Below the pieces are notes generated by a model. It saw only the letters and a program-made list of their open reading frames with translations, did no database searches and was not told the origin of the DNA. 64,000 nt of DNA from Teredinibacter haidensis (GTDB lineage: Bacteria > Pseudomonadota > Gammaproteobacteria > Pseudomonadales > Cellvibrionaceae), in the NCBI RefSeq assembly GCF_014211975.1, contig NZ_CP060084.1:806001-870000 (forward strand). Direction: 5' to 3'. Each line of letters starts with the position of its first letter. The stretch's first letter is position 1. The position numbers and the translations under genes were made by a program. This document shows, in pieces, positions 41,997 to 50,902 of this stretch.

Positions 41997-42285
41997 CCAA
42001 AAACAATCTTTCTGGATGAGCCCTAAGGGCTTCGCTGCGATGGGGCTTATTGCCTCAGTGTCTTATTTTGTACTAATGGAGCATCGTCAGCACTTCTTTC
42101 AGTGGTTACCGTTTCTCATCATCTTGTTGTGTCCGCTGATGCATATATTTATGCATGGTGGACATGGCCATGGCGGACACAGTGGCCATGGGGATCATGA
42201 CGAAAATTCGGAAAATGAATCGGAAGCATACAAGCGTGGCCTAAAAGATGGCCAGAAAAATTCCAACCAACATCATTCACATTAG
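41989..42285 (+). CDS. DUF2933-type His-rich membrane protein
   Basis: 98 residues from the ATG at 41989 (GGAGG upstream). Two short hydrophobic segments (GFAAMGLIASVSYFVLM and WLPFLIILLCPLMHIFMH) lead into HGGHGHGGHSGHGDHDE, a His/Gly metal-binding stretch, and a hydrophilic tail. DUF2933 proteins commonly accompany copper ATPases and multicopper oxidases. Probably a membrane metal buffer. It overlaps the gene before; the methyltransferase-like gene starts 10 bp later. Confidence 0.7.
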   Translation: MSDQKQSFWMSPKGFAAMGLIASVSYFVLMEHRQHFFQWLPFLIILLCPLMHIFMHGGHGHGGHSGHGDHDENSENESEAYKRGLKDGQKNSNQHHSH

Positions 42286-42295
42286 GAGGTGGGTT

Positions 42296-42946
42296 ATGCA
42301 CGGCGACTCTTCTTACGGCCTATGGGTTTTAGTCATTTTAAACTCGGCCATTTTTATTTTTTTCGCGTTTAGTTTTGTAAAACCAAAAACGAAAACGGAC
42401 TGGCGGAGCCTTACCGCATTTTCTGCTTTTATCGTAGCGTTATTCACAGAAATGTATGGATTCCCACTGACCATTTATTTTTTATCCGGGTGGCTGGCAG
42501 AAAATTATCCTGGCGTGGATTTTCTAGCGCATGAGAACGGCCATCTTCTCCATACACTGTTTGGATTTGAGGGGAATGCGCATTTTGATCCACTGCATAT
42601 TGCCAGCAATGTGCTTATTTTCCTGGGATTCATTTTGCTTTCCTCGGCGTGGTCGGTCTTACACAAAGCCCAACAGACGCGGTCACTGGCATCTACCGGC
42701 TGGTACGCGCGCTGCCGTCACCCGCAATACATCGCATTTATCATGATTATGTTTGGATTTCTATTGCAGTGGCCGACGATTCCAACGGTTGTCATGTTCC
42801 CAATACTTGTCGTGGTGTATGTGCGCTTGGCTAAGCGCGAAGAGGCTATTGCGCTCAATGAATTTGGTGATGAGTATCGCGCGTACATGCAAGTGACGCC
42901 AGCTTGGCTGCCAAAATTTAACAGCGAAAAAATTAAAACAGCTTGA
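42296..42946 (+). CDS. Isoprenylcysteine methyltransferase-like membrane protein (1)
   Basis: 216 residues from the ATG at 42296 (AGGAGG upstream). Five or so membrane segments; the C-terminal signature CRHPQYIAF with REEAIALNEFGDEYRAYM is the SAM-binding part of the ICMT/PEMT family. A central His-rich loop (HENGHLLHTLFG, NAHFDPLHI) is unusual and may bind metal. Substrate unknown; bacteria lack prenylated Cys ends, and lipid methylation is an alternative. A second member stands at 61541. Confidence 0.75.
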   Translation: MHGDSSYGLWVLVILNSAIFIFFAFSFVKPKTKTDWRSLTAFSAFIVALFTEMYGFPLTIYFLSGWLAENYPGVDFLAHENGHLLHTLFGFEGNAHFDPLHIASNVLIFLGFILLSSAWSVLHKAQQTRSLASTGWYARCRHPQYIAFIMIMFGFLLQWPTIPTVVMFPILVVVYVRLAKREEAIALNEFGDEYRAYMQVTPAWLPKFNSEKIKTA

Positions 42947-42955
42947 GGAGATAAC

Positions 42956-43294
42956 ATGAAATTTATTACAACTTTTTCGTTAGCCTTATTGGTTAGCGCT
43001 TATACCTACGCACAAGGTGGTCATTTGCATGGAGACAGCTCAATTGACGAAAACAATCAAGCGCATGCTATGCAATGCGGAATGATGGAGAAGATGAGTC
43101 ATGAACAGAAAGTGGCGATGCAGCAGCGTATGAAGAAAATGAAGTTAACGATGAAAAAAATACAGTCAGAAAAAGACGTAAAAAAACGCGAAGTATTGAT
43201 GCAAGAACAAATGGCTGACATGCAAACGTGTATGGGCATGATGGAAAAAATGATGGGCGAGTCGCCCATGGCTCACGAACATAAGGGAAGCTGA
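42956..43294 (+). CDS. Small secreted Met-rich protein
   Basis: 112 residues: a signal peptide (FITTFSLALLVSAYTYA), a His patch (GGHLHGDSS), then a long helix full of Met (MQCGMMEKMSHEQKVAMQQR, CMGMMEKMMGESPMAHEH). The arrangement suits Cu(I)/Ag(I) chelation by thioethers. It closes the copA transcript 9 bp after the methyltransferase-like gene. Confidence 0.65.
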   Translation: MKFITTFSLALLVSAYTYAQGGHLHGDSSIDENNQAHAMQCGMMEKMSHEQKVAMQQRMKKMKLTMKKIQSEKDVKKREVLMQEQMADMQTCMGMMEKMMGESPMAHEHKGS

Positions 43295-43376
43295 CCTGAG
43301 TAATTAATTTTATCTTATGTGCAGCAAGACTATAAATGTCAGGCTGAGACAAAATGAATAAACGAGGAGTTTCATT

Positions 43377-43748
43377 ATGAGTAATAAAGAGCATCGGCTC
43401 GGTGTGTCCGAGGTTAATCTCGTTGTGCGTCATCTGAAATTAGAAACGGCCGAAAACGATAGCGTTGCCAAAGCCGTGGCTGACATTGATGAAATATACG
43501 GCCTTGATTCCGTGTCCTTTGATGAAAAATCACATGTGCTGAATGTTGCCTATGATGCGACACGTATTTGCATTGATTGTGTCGAGGAAGTACTCGAGAA
43601 ATATCAGGTACAGATTAGTCATGATTGGTGGACGCACTTTAAAGAAGGCTATTACCGCTTTGTGGATGACAACATTAAAGAGAGCGCCAAAACGGAACCA
43701 TGGAGCTGTCATGGCAACGTGAACCAAGCACCGAAGCGAAAAAAATAG
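43377..43748 (+). CDS. HMA-like domain protein without CxxC
   Basis: 123 residues, no signal peptide. The first ~80 residues follow a ferredoxin-like HMA pattern (EVNLVVRHLKLETAENDS, SVSFDEKSHVLNVAYD, CIDCVEEVLEKY), but the CxxC lies at the second helix (CIDC) and not in loop 1. A basic C-terminal tail follows (QAPKRKK). It resembles the C-terminal half of the protein at 48415. Possibly a soluble metal sensor or chaperone of the following stress module, which begins 24 bp downstream. Confidence 0.5.
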   Translation: MSNKEHRLGVSEVNLVVRHLKLETAENDSVAKAVADIDEIYGLDSVSFDEKSHVLNVAYDATRICIDCVEEVLEKYQVQISHDWWTHFKEGYYRFVDDNIKESAKTEPWSCHGNVNQAPKRKK

Positions 43749-43772
43749 AGCGTCGATGCGGGAGGGGAATAC

Positions 43773-45461
43773 ATGTTAGATCATTTTACTCACACGCCAC
43801 GTGTTGCCTATCTCTCAATGGAGATCGCCTTTCACGAAGACTTGCCCACCTACTCGGGGGGCTTGGGTGTGCTCGCAGGTGATTCGATGCTGTCAGCCGC
43901 GGATTTGGATTTACCGATGGTCGGCGTCACGCTGGTCAGTCGTGAGGGCTATTTTCGCCAGCACCTTGATAGTGACGGCTGTCAAACGGAGTCTCCCGAA
44001 ACGTGGGATCCCTCACAGTATGCCACGCGCTTGCCCGCGAAAACCTCCATTCAACTACAGGGGGAAACCGTATGGATCGGTGCGTGGCTCTATGAATTGA
44101 AAGGGCATATGAATGGATGTATCCCGATCATTTTATTGGATACCTTTGTTGAGGGTAATTCGGCTGATAATCAGGCCTTGACACATCACCTGTATGGGGG
44201 CGATGCGCGCTACCGTTTAAAGCAGGAAGCGTTGCTCGGCATTGGTGGTGAACGAATGCTCCGTGCGCTGGGTTTTACAATCTTTCGCTATCATATGAAC
44301 GAAGGCCATTCGGCCTTATTGATCTCTGAATTACTGAAACAGTATCGTTTTTCATCGGAGAATATGCGCAATAGTGAACATTCGTCCGATATTCCACGTG
44401 TAAAAAGATTGTGCTGTTTTACCACGCATACACCGGTTGATGCCGGGCACGATAGGTTTGACTACGCGATGGTCGAGGCGGTATTGGGCGAAGAAGTTGA
44501 CCTCAATACTGTAAAAAAACTGGCTGGGAGCGAGTGTTTAAATATGACGCAATTGGCTTTGAATGGAAGTCAATATATCAATGGCGTCGCCAAAAAACAT
44601 GCGGACGTGTCACGCAATATGTTTCCAGGCTATCGTATCCATGCAATTACCAACGGCGTGCACCCACATCGCTGGGTGAGCCCATCATTGGCGGAAGTAT
44701 TGGATACCTATTTACCGGGTTGGTGCCACGAGCCTGAGCTGTTACGCAACGTTGACGGTATCCCAAATGACACGCTTTGGCAGGCGCATCTGTTAGCGAA
44801 ACAATCCCTTATATCGCATATACACGAGCAACAAAAAAAATCACTTCAATTGGAATTGCCGATCTTAGGGTTTGCTCGCCGAATGACATCCTACAAACGT
44901 GCGGACTTATTATTTTCCGATATTGATCGACTGGTTCAGATTGCTGAGCGATATCCTTTTCAGATTGTCCTGGGAGGGAAAGCCCACCCACAGGATCATG
45001 AAGGAAAACATTTGATTCAACAATTACATATTGTTGCAAAGACCGTGAAAGATGTGCTCCCTGTTGTGTTTCTCGAAAATTACGATATCGCTCAAGCCAG
45101 GCAATTGATCGGTGGTTGCGATATTTGGTTGAACACACCACTGCGGCCTTATGAAGCGTCCGGCACGAGCGGGATGAAAGCGTCGATTAATGGTATAGCC
45201 AATTTGAGCGTGCTCGATGGGTGGTGGATAGAAGGCTGTGTTGAGGGGAAAACCGGGTGGGCCATCGGTGGTGTTTCCCCGTCAGAAAATGGCAATGATG
45301 CATTGAGCCTATATCAAAAGCTAGAGCAGCAAGTATTGCCAATGTATTACGACCGTAAGCTTGACTGGGTCCAAATGATGAAAACCTGCATCCAGAAAAA
45401 CGGTACCTATTTTAATAGTCATCGCATGATGCGTCGTTATGTCTGTGAGGCCTATTTGTAG
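43773..45461 (+). CDS. Alpha-glucan (glycogen) phosphorylase, short form
   Basis: 562 residues, shorter than GlgP (~800) and like the compact GT35 alpha-glucan phosphorylases. Landmarks: AYLSMEIAFHEDLPTYSGGL at the start, NEGHSALL, TTHTPVDAGHD, ITNGVH, FARRMTSYKR and EASGTSGMKASINGIANLSV with the PLP Lys (about residue 468). It releases glucose 1-phosphate from glycogen or maltodextrin. In the island it may mobilise reserves under stress. The gene follows the HMA-like gene by 24 bp and leads the 45-51 kb block. Confidence 0.9.
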   Translation: MLDHFTHTPRVAYLSMEIAFHEDLPTYSGGLGVLAGDSMLSAADLDLPMVGVTLVSREGYFRQHLDSDGCQTESPETWDPSQYATRLPAKTSIQLQGETVWIGAWLYELKGHMNGCIPIILLDTFVEGNSADNQALTHHLYGGDARYRLKQEALLGIGGERMLRALGFTIFRYHMNEGHSALLISELLKQYRFSSENMRNSEHSSDIPRVKRLCCFTTHTPVDAGHDRFDYAMVEAVLGEEVDLNTVKKLAGSECLNMTQLALNGSQYINGVAKKHADVSRNMFPGYRIHAITNGVHPHRWVSPSLAEVLDTYLPGWCHEPELLRNVDGIPNDTLWQAHLLAKQSLISHIHEQQKKSLQLELPILGFARRMTSYKRADLLFSDIDRLVQIAERYPFQIVLGGKAHPQDHEGKHLIQQLHIVAKTVKDVLPVVFLENYDIAQARQLIGGCDIWLNTPLRPYEASGTSGMKASINGIANLSVLDGWWIEGCVEGKTGWAIGGVSPSENGNDALSLYQKLEQQVLPMYYDRKLDWVQMMKTCIQKNGTYFNSHRMMRRYVCEAYL

Positions 45462-45503
45462 ATTTACATTGTTTAAAAAACGAAATTAATAGAGGAAGGT
45501 TTG

Positions 45504-45848
45504 ATGAAAAGTATCGTGTTGTTAGTGTTCGTTACCGCTTCACTCTTTTTGGCTGCATGTTCGCAGAACCCTTTTTATCACGAGCATTTTATGCGAGGTC
45601 ATGTGGTCAATGTGAGCGACGATCAAGTTCGAGTCTGCATTGGGAAAAAAGATGGCGCAGAAGTATCTGATGAGCTGAACGTCTATCGGGTCGTTGTATC
45701 GGGACAAGATGCCTCAGGTACTGATATCTATGACAGCGAAACGGTTGGCAAAGTCAAAATTACGCGCATAACAGGCGAACATTTTGCCGTTGCAAACGTG
45801 ACAGAGGGAAGTGTTAAGAAACACGATATTGTGGAGTTTTCGCCATAA
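45504..45848 (+). CDS. Small lipoprotein, island family A, second copy
   Basis: 114 residues from the ATG at 45504 (GAGGAAGG before it). Lipobox LAACS. RGHVVNVSDDQVRVCIGKKDGA and GKVKITRITGEHFAVANVTE align with the lipoprotein at 27489 over the whole length, a clear paralog pair in one island. Function unknown. Found after CusA in one place and before Rieske/HflKC here, so a role in envelope stress is a reasonable guess. Confidence 0.7.
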   Translation: MKSIVLLVFVTASLFLAACSQNPFYHEHFMRGHVVNVSDDQVRVCIGKKDGAEVSDELNVYRVVVSGQDASGTDIYDSETVGKVKITRITGEHFAVANVTEGSVKKHDIVEFSP

Positions 45849-45890
45849 GTATCGCAACCCATCGTTTTCTAACAAAGTAAGGTGAATCGT

Positions 45891-46475
45891 GTGGATAAAA
45901 CCATTCCCAATGAAAAACGACGACGTTTTTTAAGTCTTGCCACAGGCTTTGTCGCTGGCGCCGGCGTGGTCGGAGCCTCAGTTCCTTTTATCGGTTCTTG
46001 GCAGCCGAGTGCTAAAGCAAAAGCCATTGGTGCACCCGTGCAAGTCAATGTCGATAAAATTGAACCAGGGGCAATGGTGAGTGTTGCATGGCAGGGGAAA
46101 CCCGTGTTCGTGTTGCGCCGGTCGGTGGGCATTCTTGACATCTTATCGACTGCTGAGCATCTGAGTCAGTTACGCGATCCCGCTTCGGATGTGAATAACC
46201 AACCTGAGTACGCCAAAAATGCGGCTCGAAGTATCCGCCCCGATATCTTGGTGGTGGTTGGGGTTTGTACGCATTTAGGCTGTGTGCCTGAGTATCGCGA
46301 AAACGGGATGATCAATGTGTCTCATAGCCTGTATTTTTGTCCGTGCCATGGTTCGAAATTTGATCTTGCGGGTCGTGTGTATAAGAGCGTTCCTGCGCCG
46401 ACCAATCTCATTGTGCCACCTCATCATTATATCAACGACAGTATCGTGGAAATCGGTACCGATAAAACCAGTTAG
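45891..46475 (+). CDS. Solo Rieske iron-sulfur protein
   Basis: 194 residues from the GTG at 45891, with AAGGTGA five bases upstream; a GTG at 45882 would add three. The N-terminus has a twin-arginine-type signal (EKRRRFLSLATGFVAGAG) acting as membrane anchor. The Rieske cluster sites are CTHLGC (C126, H128, C131) and CPCHGSKFD (C150, C152, H153). It matches the bc1-complex iron-sulfur subunit, but no cytochrome b or c1 gene is near. It could replace or supplement the housekeeping subunit under stress or serve another quinol oxidase. Confidence 0.88.
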   Translation: MDKTIPNEKRRRFLSLATGFVAGAGVVGASVPFIGSWQPSAKAKAIGAPVQVNVDKIEPGAMVSVAWQGKPVFVLRRSVGILDILSTAEHLSQLRDPASDVNNQPEYAKNAARSIRPDILVVVGVCTHLGCVPEYRENGMINVSHSLYFCPCHGSKFDLAGRVYKSVPAPTNLIVPPHHYINDSIVEIGTDKTS

Positions 46476-46484
46476 GAGTGTCTC

Positions 46485-47459
46485 ATGCCACAAGCACAAC
46501 AAGAGTTACCCGATATTAACCTATCGCCAAAAACCATTGGATTCGCGATTGCCGCTGCGATCCTGCTGTATGTGGGATATAGCAGCTATTACACCGTATC
46601 AGCAGAATCCGTTGGAGTGTTACAGCGCTTTGGCCACTATCACAAAGTGGTTGATCCCGGGCTGCATTTTAAAATCCCGTTCGGGGTGGATACCGTGACG
46701 CAGGTGCCAATCAAGCGACAACTTAAAGAAGAGTTTGGTTTTGGAACGCCAGGAGCAACGTTTAAAGATCAAGTTGGATCGAAGCAACAGTGGGACTTGG
46801 AAACCACGATTGTTACGGGTGATTTAAATACGGCACTTGTCGAATGGGTGATTCAATTTCGTATTGAGGAGGCATACGATTTTTTATTTAAGGTTCGCGA
46901 TCCCGGCGAGGCCTTGCGAGACATTTCCGAATCTGTGATGCGAGAGGTGGTGGGTGATCGCACCGTGGATGAAGTGTTAACCATTGGACGCCAGGATATT
47001 GAGACCAGCGCACAAGTGAAAATGCAGGAGGTCGTGAATTTGTATGAAATGGGCTTACGTATCGATCAAGTGCAGTTGAAAAATGTCAATCCACCGAAGC
47101 CCGTGCAAGCCTCTTTCGATGAGGTGAATGAAGCGCAACAAGAACGCGAGCGCATGATCAATGTGGCCCGAGGGGAATACAACAAAGCCGTGCCGAGAGC
47201 ACGCGGTACCGCAGACCAAAATATACAGTCGGCAGAGGGCTACGCAATTCAGCGGGTCAATCAAGCCGAAGGGGACGCGGCAAAATTTAATGCCCTACTC
47301 ACGGAATATCTTAAAGCCCCAGAAGTAACTGAGCGTCGCTTGTACCTTGAAACCATGGCGGCGGTTTTGCCGAAGGTCGATCAAAAAATCGTGCTTGATG
47401 CCAAGGCCAGTAATGTTCTTCCTCTACTGAATTTAGATCGACAATCCGGAGCCCGATAA
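46485..47459 (+). CDS. hflK: HflK-like SPFH protease modulator
   Basis: 324 residues. An N-terminal membrane helix (TIGFAIAAAILLYVGYSSYY) is followed by an SPFH/band-7 domain (ESVGVLQRFGHYHKVVDPGL, WVIQFRI) and a long helix rich in Ala/Gln/Glu (NEAQQERERMINVARGEYN). With HflC it forms the cage around FtsH at the inner membrane. Its stop overlaps the hflC ATG. It lacks the Gly-rich N-terminus of the housekeeping HflK, which suggests a specialised paralog. Confidence 0.88.
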   Translation: MPQAQQELPDINLSPKTIGFAIAAAILLYVGYSSYYTVSAESVGVLQRFGHYHKVVDPGLHFKIPFGVDTVTQVPIKRQLKEEFGFGTPGATFKDQVGSKQQWDLETTIVTGDLNTALVEWVIQFRIEEAYDFLFKVRDPGEALRDISESVMREVVGDRTVDEVLTIGRQDIETSAQVKMQEVVNLYEMGLRIDQVQLKNVNPPKPVQASFDEVNEAQQERERMINVARGEYNKAVPRARGTADQNIQSAEGYAIQRVNQAEGDAAKFNALLTEYLKAPEVTERRLYLETMAAVLPKVDQKIVLDAKASNVLPLLNLDRQSGAR

Positions 47460-48418
47460 TGAACAAGATATTGAGTGTATTAGCGCTATTAATTTTCCCC
47501 CTTGTGATAGTTGGTTTCCAATCCTTTTATCGTGTCAACGAAACAGAACAAGTCATCATTACGCAATTTGGTAAACCTGTGGGCGACATCATTACAGACT
47601 CGGGCTTGAAACTGAAAGTGCCCTTTATCCAAACGGTGAATCGAATTGAGAAACGTATTTTGTTGTGGGACGGATCCGCGAATGACATGCCGACCAAAGA
47701 TAAGCTGTATATCACGGTGGATACCTTTGGTCGCTGGCGAATAAAAGATCCCTTGCAATATTTTTTACGCCTACGCGATGAACGTAGCGCTCAGTCCCGA
47801 CTGGAAGATATTTTAGGCAGTGAAACCCGCAATGCTGTGGCCAAACATGAACTCATTGAAATTATACGCACGACAAAAGGCCGTCAACCGGCCGTCGATC
47901 CGTTGTTGGAAGGCGCTGACATCAGCACCTTACTTCCGATTACACGTGGTCGTCGCCAAGTAGAGGAAGATATCTATGCTGCGGCATCCAGCAAGCTTTC
48001 TGAATTTGGCATTGAGTTGTTGGATATTCGATTTAAGCGCATCAACTACAACGATAGCGTCCGTCAAAAAATCTATCAGCGTATGATCAGTGAACGTCAA
48101 CAAATCGCTGAACGATTTCGATCTGAAGGAGCGGGTGAGGCCAATAAAATTATTGGTAACAAAGAAAAAGACCTGCAAGAAATCGAATCGGAAGCCTATA
48201 AAACCATTCAAACGATTCAGGGAGATGCAGATGCGAAGGCAACCGAAATTTATGCTAACGCTTACAACAAATCAAAAGCATCCCGCACACTATACAATTT
48301 CGTGAAAACCCTGGAGACCTACCAAGACGTTGTAGATGAGAAAACAACACTGGTACTGACAACAGACAGCGCCTTATATCGCATCCTCAGCGAGGCCGAG
48401 GCGGGAGACGTCAAATGA
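47459..48418 (+). CDS. hflC: HflC-like SPFH protease modulator
   Basis: 319 residues with a membrane helix (ILSVLALLIFPLVIVGFQSF), SPFH domain (NETEQVIITQFGKPVG, WDGSANDMPTKDKL) and a long C-terminal helix (FRSEGAGEANKIIGNKEKDL). HflC pairs with HflK to limit FtsH access to membrane substrates. The ATG overlaps the hflK stop and the next gene overlaps its own stop (ATGA), so the set is tightly coupled; the partner FtsH follows one gene later. Confidence 0.92.
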   Translation: MNKILSVLALLIFPLVIVGFQSFYRVNETEQVIITQFGKPVGDIITDSGLKLKVPFIQTVNRIEKRILLWDGSANDMPTKDKLYITVDTFGRWRIKDPLQYFLRLRDERSAQSRLEDILGSETRNAVAKHELIEIIRTTKGRQPAVDPLLEGADISTLLPITRGRRQVEEDIYAAASSKLSEFGIELLDIRFKRINYNDSVRQKIYQRMISERQQIAERFRSEGAGEANKIIGNKEKDLQEIESEAYKTIQTIQGDADAKATEIYANAYNKSKASRTLYNFVKTLETYQDVVDEKTTLVLTTDSALYRILSEAEAGDVK

Positions 48419-48924
48419 GTCGGGTCAGCCCTTTTGCAAAGGAAGATCGCCCTTGTCCCGTGTGTGGGATGAAGGCTGTTCATGAAGCCTTATGGCGAGC
48501 GCATCTCGGTATAAAACACTATTTTTGTTCTCAGCAATGTGTCGACCGTTTCATTGCGCATCCTGGATTGTATACGGGGCATCCCAAAACTGGACCATCG
48601 GAAAAGCAAAAAGGTCGCGTTCAAATAAAACGCCACAAAATCTTATTTTCTGAACCGATATCAACGCAAAGTATGGCGGAAATATTGGAGGCCGTGCGCG
48701 TAATGATGGGTGTGAAAAGTCTCAATGCCCATCGTGAGGCTTTTTATGTCACTTACGATCTGATGGAGGTCTCGCTGGAAGATATAGAAAAAACGATAGA
48801 ACTCACCCTTGGAAAAATACATTCGCCGATGATTGAACAGGTAAAACGCGGTTGGATTCACTACACCGAAGAGTGTGAGTTGGAAAACTTAGCCCATCCT
48901 TCGAAAGAAGGCGGTTGTCATTGA
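48415..48924 (+). CDS. Cys-knuckle plus HMA-like domain protein
   Basis: 169 residues. The N-terminal part has a YHS/TRASH-like treble clef (CPVCGMKAVHEALWRAHLG, FCSQQCVDRFIAHPG) of metal-sensing or metal-delivery type. The C-terminal half (RVQIKRHKILFSEPIS, YVTYDLMEVSLEDIEKTIEL) follows the ferredoxin-like HMA pattern without CxxC and resembles the 43377 protein. It is inserted between hflC and ftsH in one transcript and overlaps hflC, so it may tie metal status to the protease complex. Confidence 0.6.
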   Translation: MSRVSPFAKEDRPCPVCGMKAVHEALWRAHLGIKHYFCSQQCVDRFIAHPGLYTGHPKTGPSEKQKGRVQIKRHKILFSEPISTQSMAEILEAVRVMMGVKSLNAHREAFYVTYDLMEVSLEDIEKTIELTLGKIHSPMIEQVKRGWIHYTEECELENLAHPSKEGGCH

Positions 48925-48971
48925 CGTCATCGTCAAGATTGGCGAACACCATATTATAAAGGGGGGACAGT

Positions 48972-50825
48972 GTGGAGCAAAAACACAAATTAAATATGGG
49001 GTATGTGATTGTCGCTTTTTGGGTGATCATACTTTTTCAACAGTTTATCGGCCATACCGCCAGTCAAGTTGAACTCAGCTACAGCCAATTTGAGGCGTAT
49101 TTAGAAAATGGTTGGCTGGATGAAATTGTCATCGATGACAATAGGATTCGGGGTACCTTTAAAGAACCTCAAGAAGGCAAAGACCATTTTGTCACCTTGC
49201 GTGTGGATCCTGCGCTCGTCGATACCTTAGAAAAATACGAAGTAGAGTATTCAGGCGCTCCCAAAGGTGGTTTGCTTTCAACATTGATTGGATGGGTAGC
49301 CCCTGCGCTAGTATTTTTTGCCGTGTGGTTTTTATTGTTCCGAAAATTTGCCGATAAGCAAGGCATGGGCGGCATGATGAATATCGGTAAATCCAAAGCC
49401 AAAGTGTTGGTGGAGAAAGATACCGGTGTGACGTTTGCGGATGTTGCGGGTGTGGATGAGGCAAAGGAAGAGCTGGTTGAAGTGGTGGACTTTTTGAATA
49501 CGCCCGAACGGTATGCAACGTTGGGGGCGCATGTGCCCAAAGGTGTATTACTGGTGGGGCCGCCGGGAACAGGCAAAACACTTATCGCAAAAGCCGTTGC
49601 CGGCGAGGCAGGCGTGCCTTTTTTCTATATCAGTGGTTCAGAATTTATTGAGATGTTTGTCGGTGTTGGTGCGGCGCGCGTACGTGACCTATTTGAGCAA
49701 GCCAAACAGCATGCCCCCGCCATTATTTTTATCGATGAACTCGATGCGCTGGGACGGGCGCGTGGTGCAGGCCCCATGTCCGGAGGTCACGATGAACGGG
49801 AACAGACTCTGAATCAATTGCTGACCGAACTCGATGGGTTTAATCCTTCGGAGGGGGTTATTATTCTCGCCGCGACTAACCGTCCGGAAATTCTCGATCC
49901 AGCACTGTTGCGAGCTGGGCGTTTTGATCGGCAGGTTCTGGTGGATCGTCCAGACAAACAGGGACGGGAGCAAATCCTGCAGGTGCATCTTGCCAAGATT
50001 CAGCATGAAGAACGATTAAATATTTCAGCGGTTGCTGCCCTGACGACCGGGTTCAGTGGCGCGGACCTGGCGAATTTAGTGAACGAAGCGGCACTGCTTG
50101 CCACTCGACGCAATGCGGCGTCTGTCACGATGGATGATTTTGTCTCAGCGATTGAACGCACCATCGCGGGTTTGGAAAAGAAAAACCGGCTCATTCATCC
50201 CCACGAGAAGCTGGTGGTGGCGCATCATGAAATGGGGCATGCCCTTGTCGGGATGGCGCTCAACCCAGAGCAACCGATTCAAAAAGTGTCCATTATCCCA
50301 CGAGGTATTGGGGCTTTAGGGTATACGATTCAACGCCCCTCAGAAGACCGTTTTTTAATGAGTCAGAACGACCTGCAAAACCGCATCGCTATGTTATTGG
50401 GTGGCCGCGCGGCCGAGCAATTGATTTTTCAGGAGGTTACCACGGGAGCCTCGGACGATTTGGCGAAAGCCACCGACATTGCCAAAGCCATGGTCACGCA
50501 GTATGGCATGTCAGGCGATATTGGCATGCTCTCGCTTGAGCAACGCAATCCCAACTTTCTACAACAAGGCAGTATGCAGGCCGACTATGGGGTGGAAATG
50601 GCGACGCGCGTCGTCGATGGCATGAACGGGATATTAAAAGAGGCCTTTGAGCTGGCGACCGGTATCCTCACTGAGAACCAGAGCCTCTTAGAAGAGGCGG
50701 CGAAAGACCTCCTCACCAACGAAACCCTCGGAGAGTCGGAACTTAACACCTACAAAACCAAAGTACAGATGCCCGCACAATTCGAAGAAGCCGCGTTTAG
50801 TGCTTACCACCGGGAAGGTGCTTAG
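48972..50825 (+). CDS. ftsH: FtsH AAA+ membrane protease, island copy
   Basis: 617 residues from the GTG at 48972 (GGGGGG before it). Two membrane helices flank a periplasmic loop. The AAA domain has Walker A GPPGTGKT (about residues 196-203), Walker B IIFIDELDALG and the SRH ATNRPEILDPALLRAGRFDR. The zinc protease site is HEMGH (H419, E420, H423). It degrades misfolded or tagged membrane and cytosolic proteins. Its position after hflKC in an island suggests a stress-grade second FtsH, as in transmissible heat/stress loci. Confidence 0.95.
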   Translation: MEQKHKLNMGYVIVAFWVIILFQQFIGHTASQVELSYSQFEAYLENGWLDEIVIDDNRIRGTFKEPQEGKDHFVTLRVDPALVDTLEKYEVEYSGAPKGGLLSTLIGWVAPALVFFAVWFLLFRKFADKQGMGGMMNIGKSKAKVLVEKDTGVTFADVAGVDEAKEELVEVVDFLNTPERYATLGAHVPKGVLLVGPPGTGKTLIAKAVAGEAGVPFFYISGSEFIEMFVGVGAARVRDLFEQAKQHAPAIIFIDELDALGRARGAGPMSGGHDEREQTLNQLLTELDGFNPSEGVIILAATNRPEILDPALLRAGRFDRQVLVDRPDKQGREQILQVHLAKIQHEERLNISAVAALTTGFSGADLANLVNEAALLATRRNAASVTMDDFVSAIERTIAGLEKKNRLIHPHEKLVVAHHEMGHALVGMALNPEQPIQKVSIIPRGIGALGYTIQRPSEDRFLMSQNDLQNRIAMLLGGRAAEQLIFQEVTTGASDDLAKATDIAKAMVTQYGMSGDIGMLSLEQRNPNFLQQGSMQADYGVEMATRVVDGMNGILKEAFELATGILTENQSLLEEAAKDLLTNETLGESELNTYKTKVQMPAQFEEAAFSAYHREGA

Positions 50826-50902
50826 CACATGATCAATGGAGCATTTTCAAAGAACGCTTTTAGTGTTACTGCAATAGCGCGAAAACAGAGGGGAAAAAAG
50901 CG

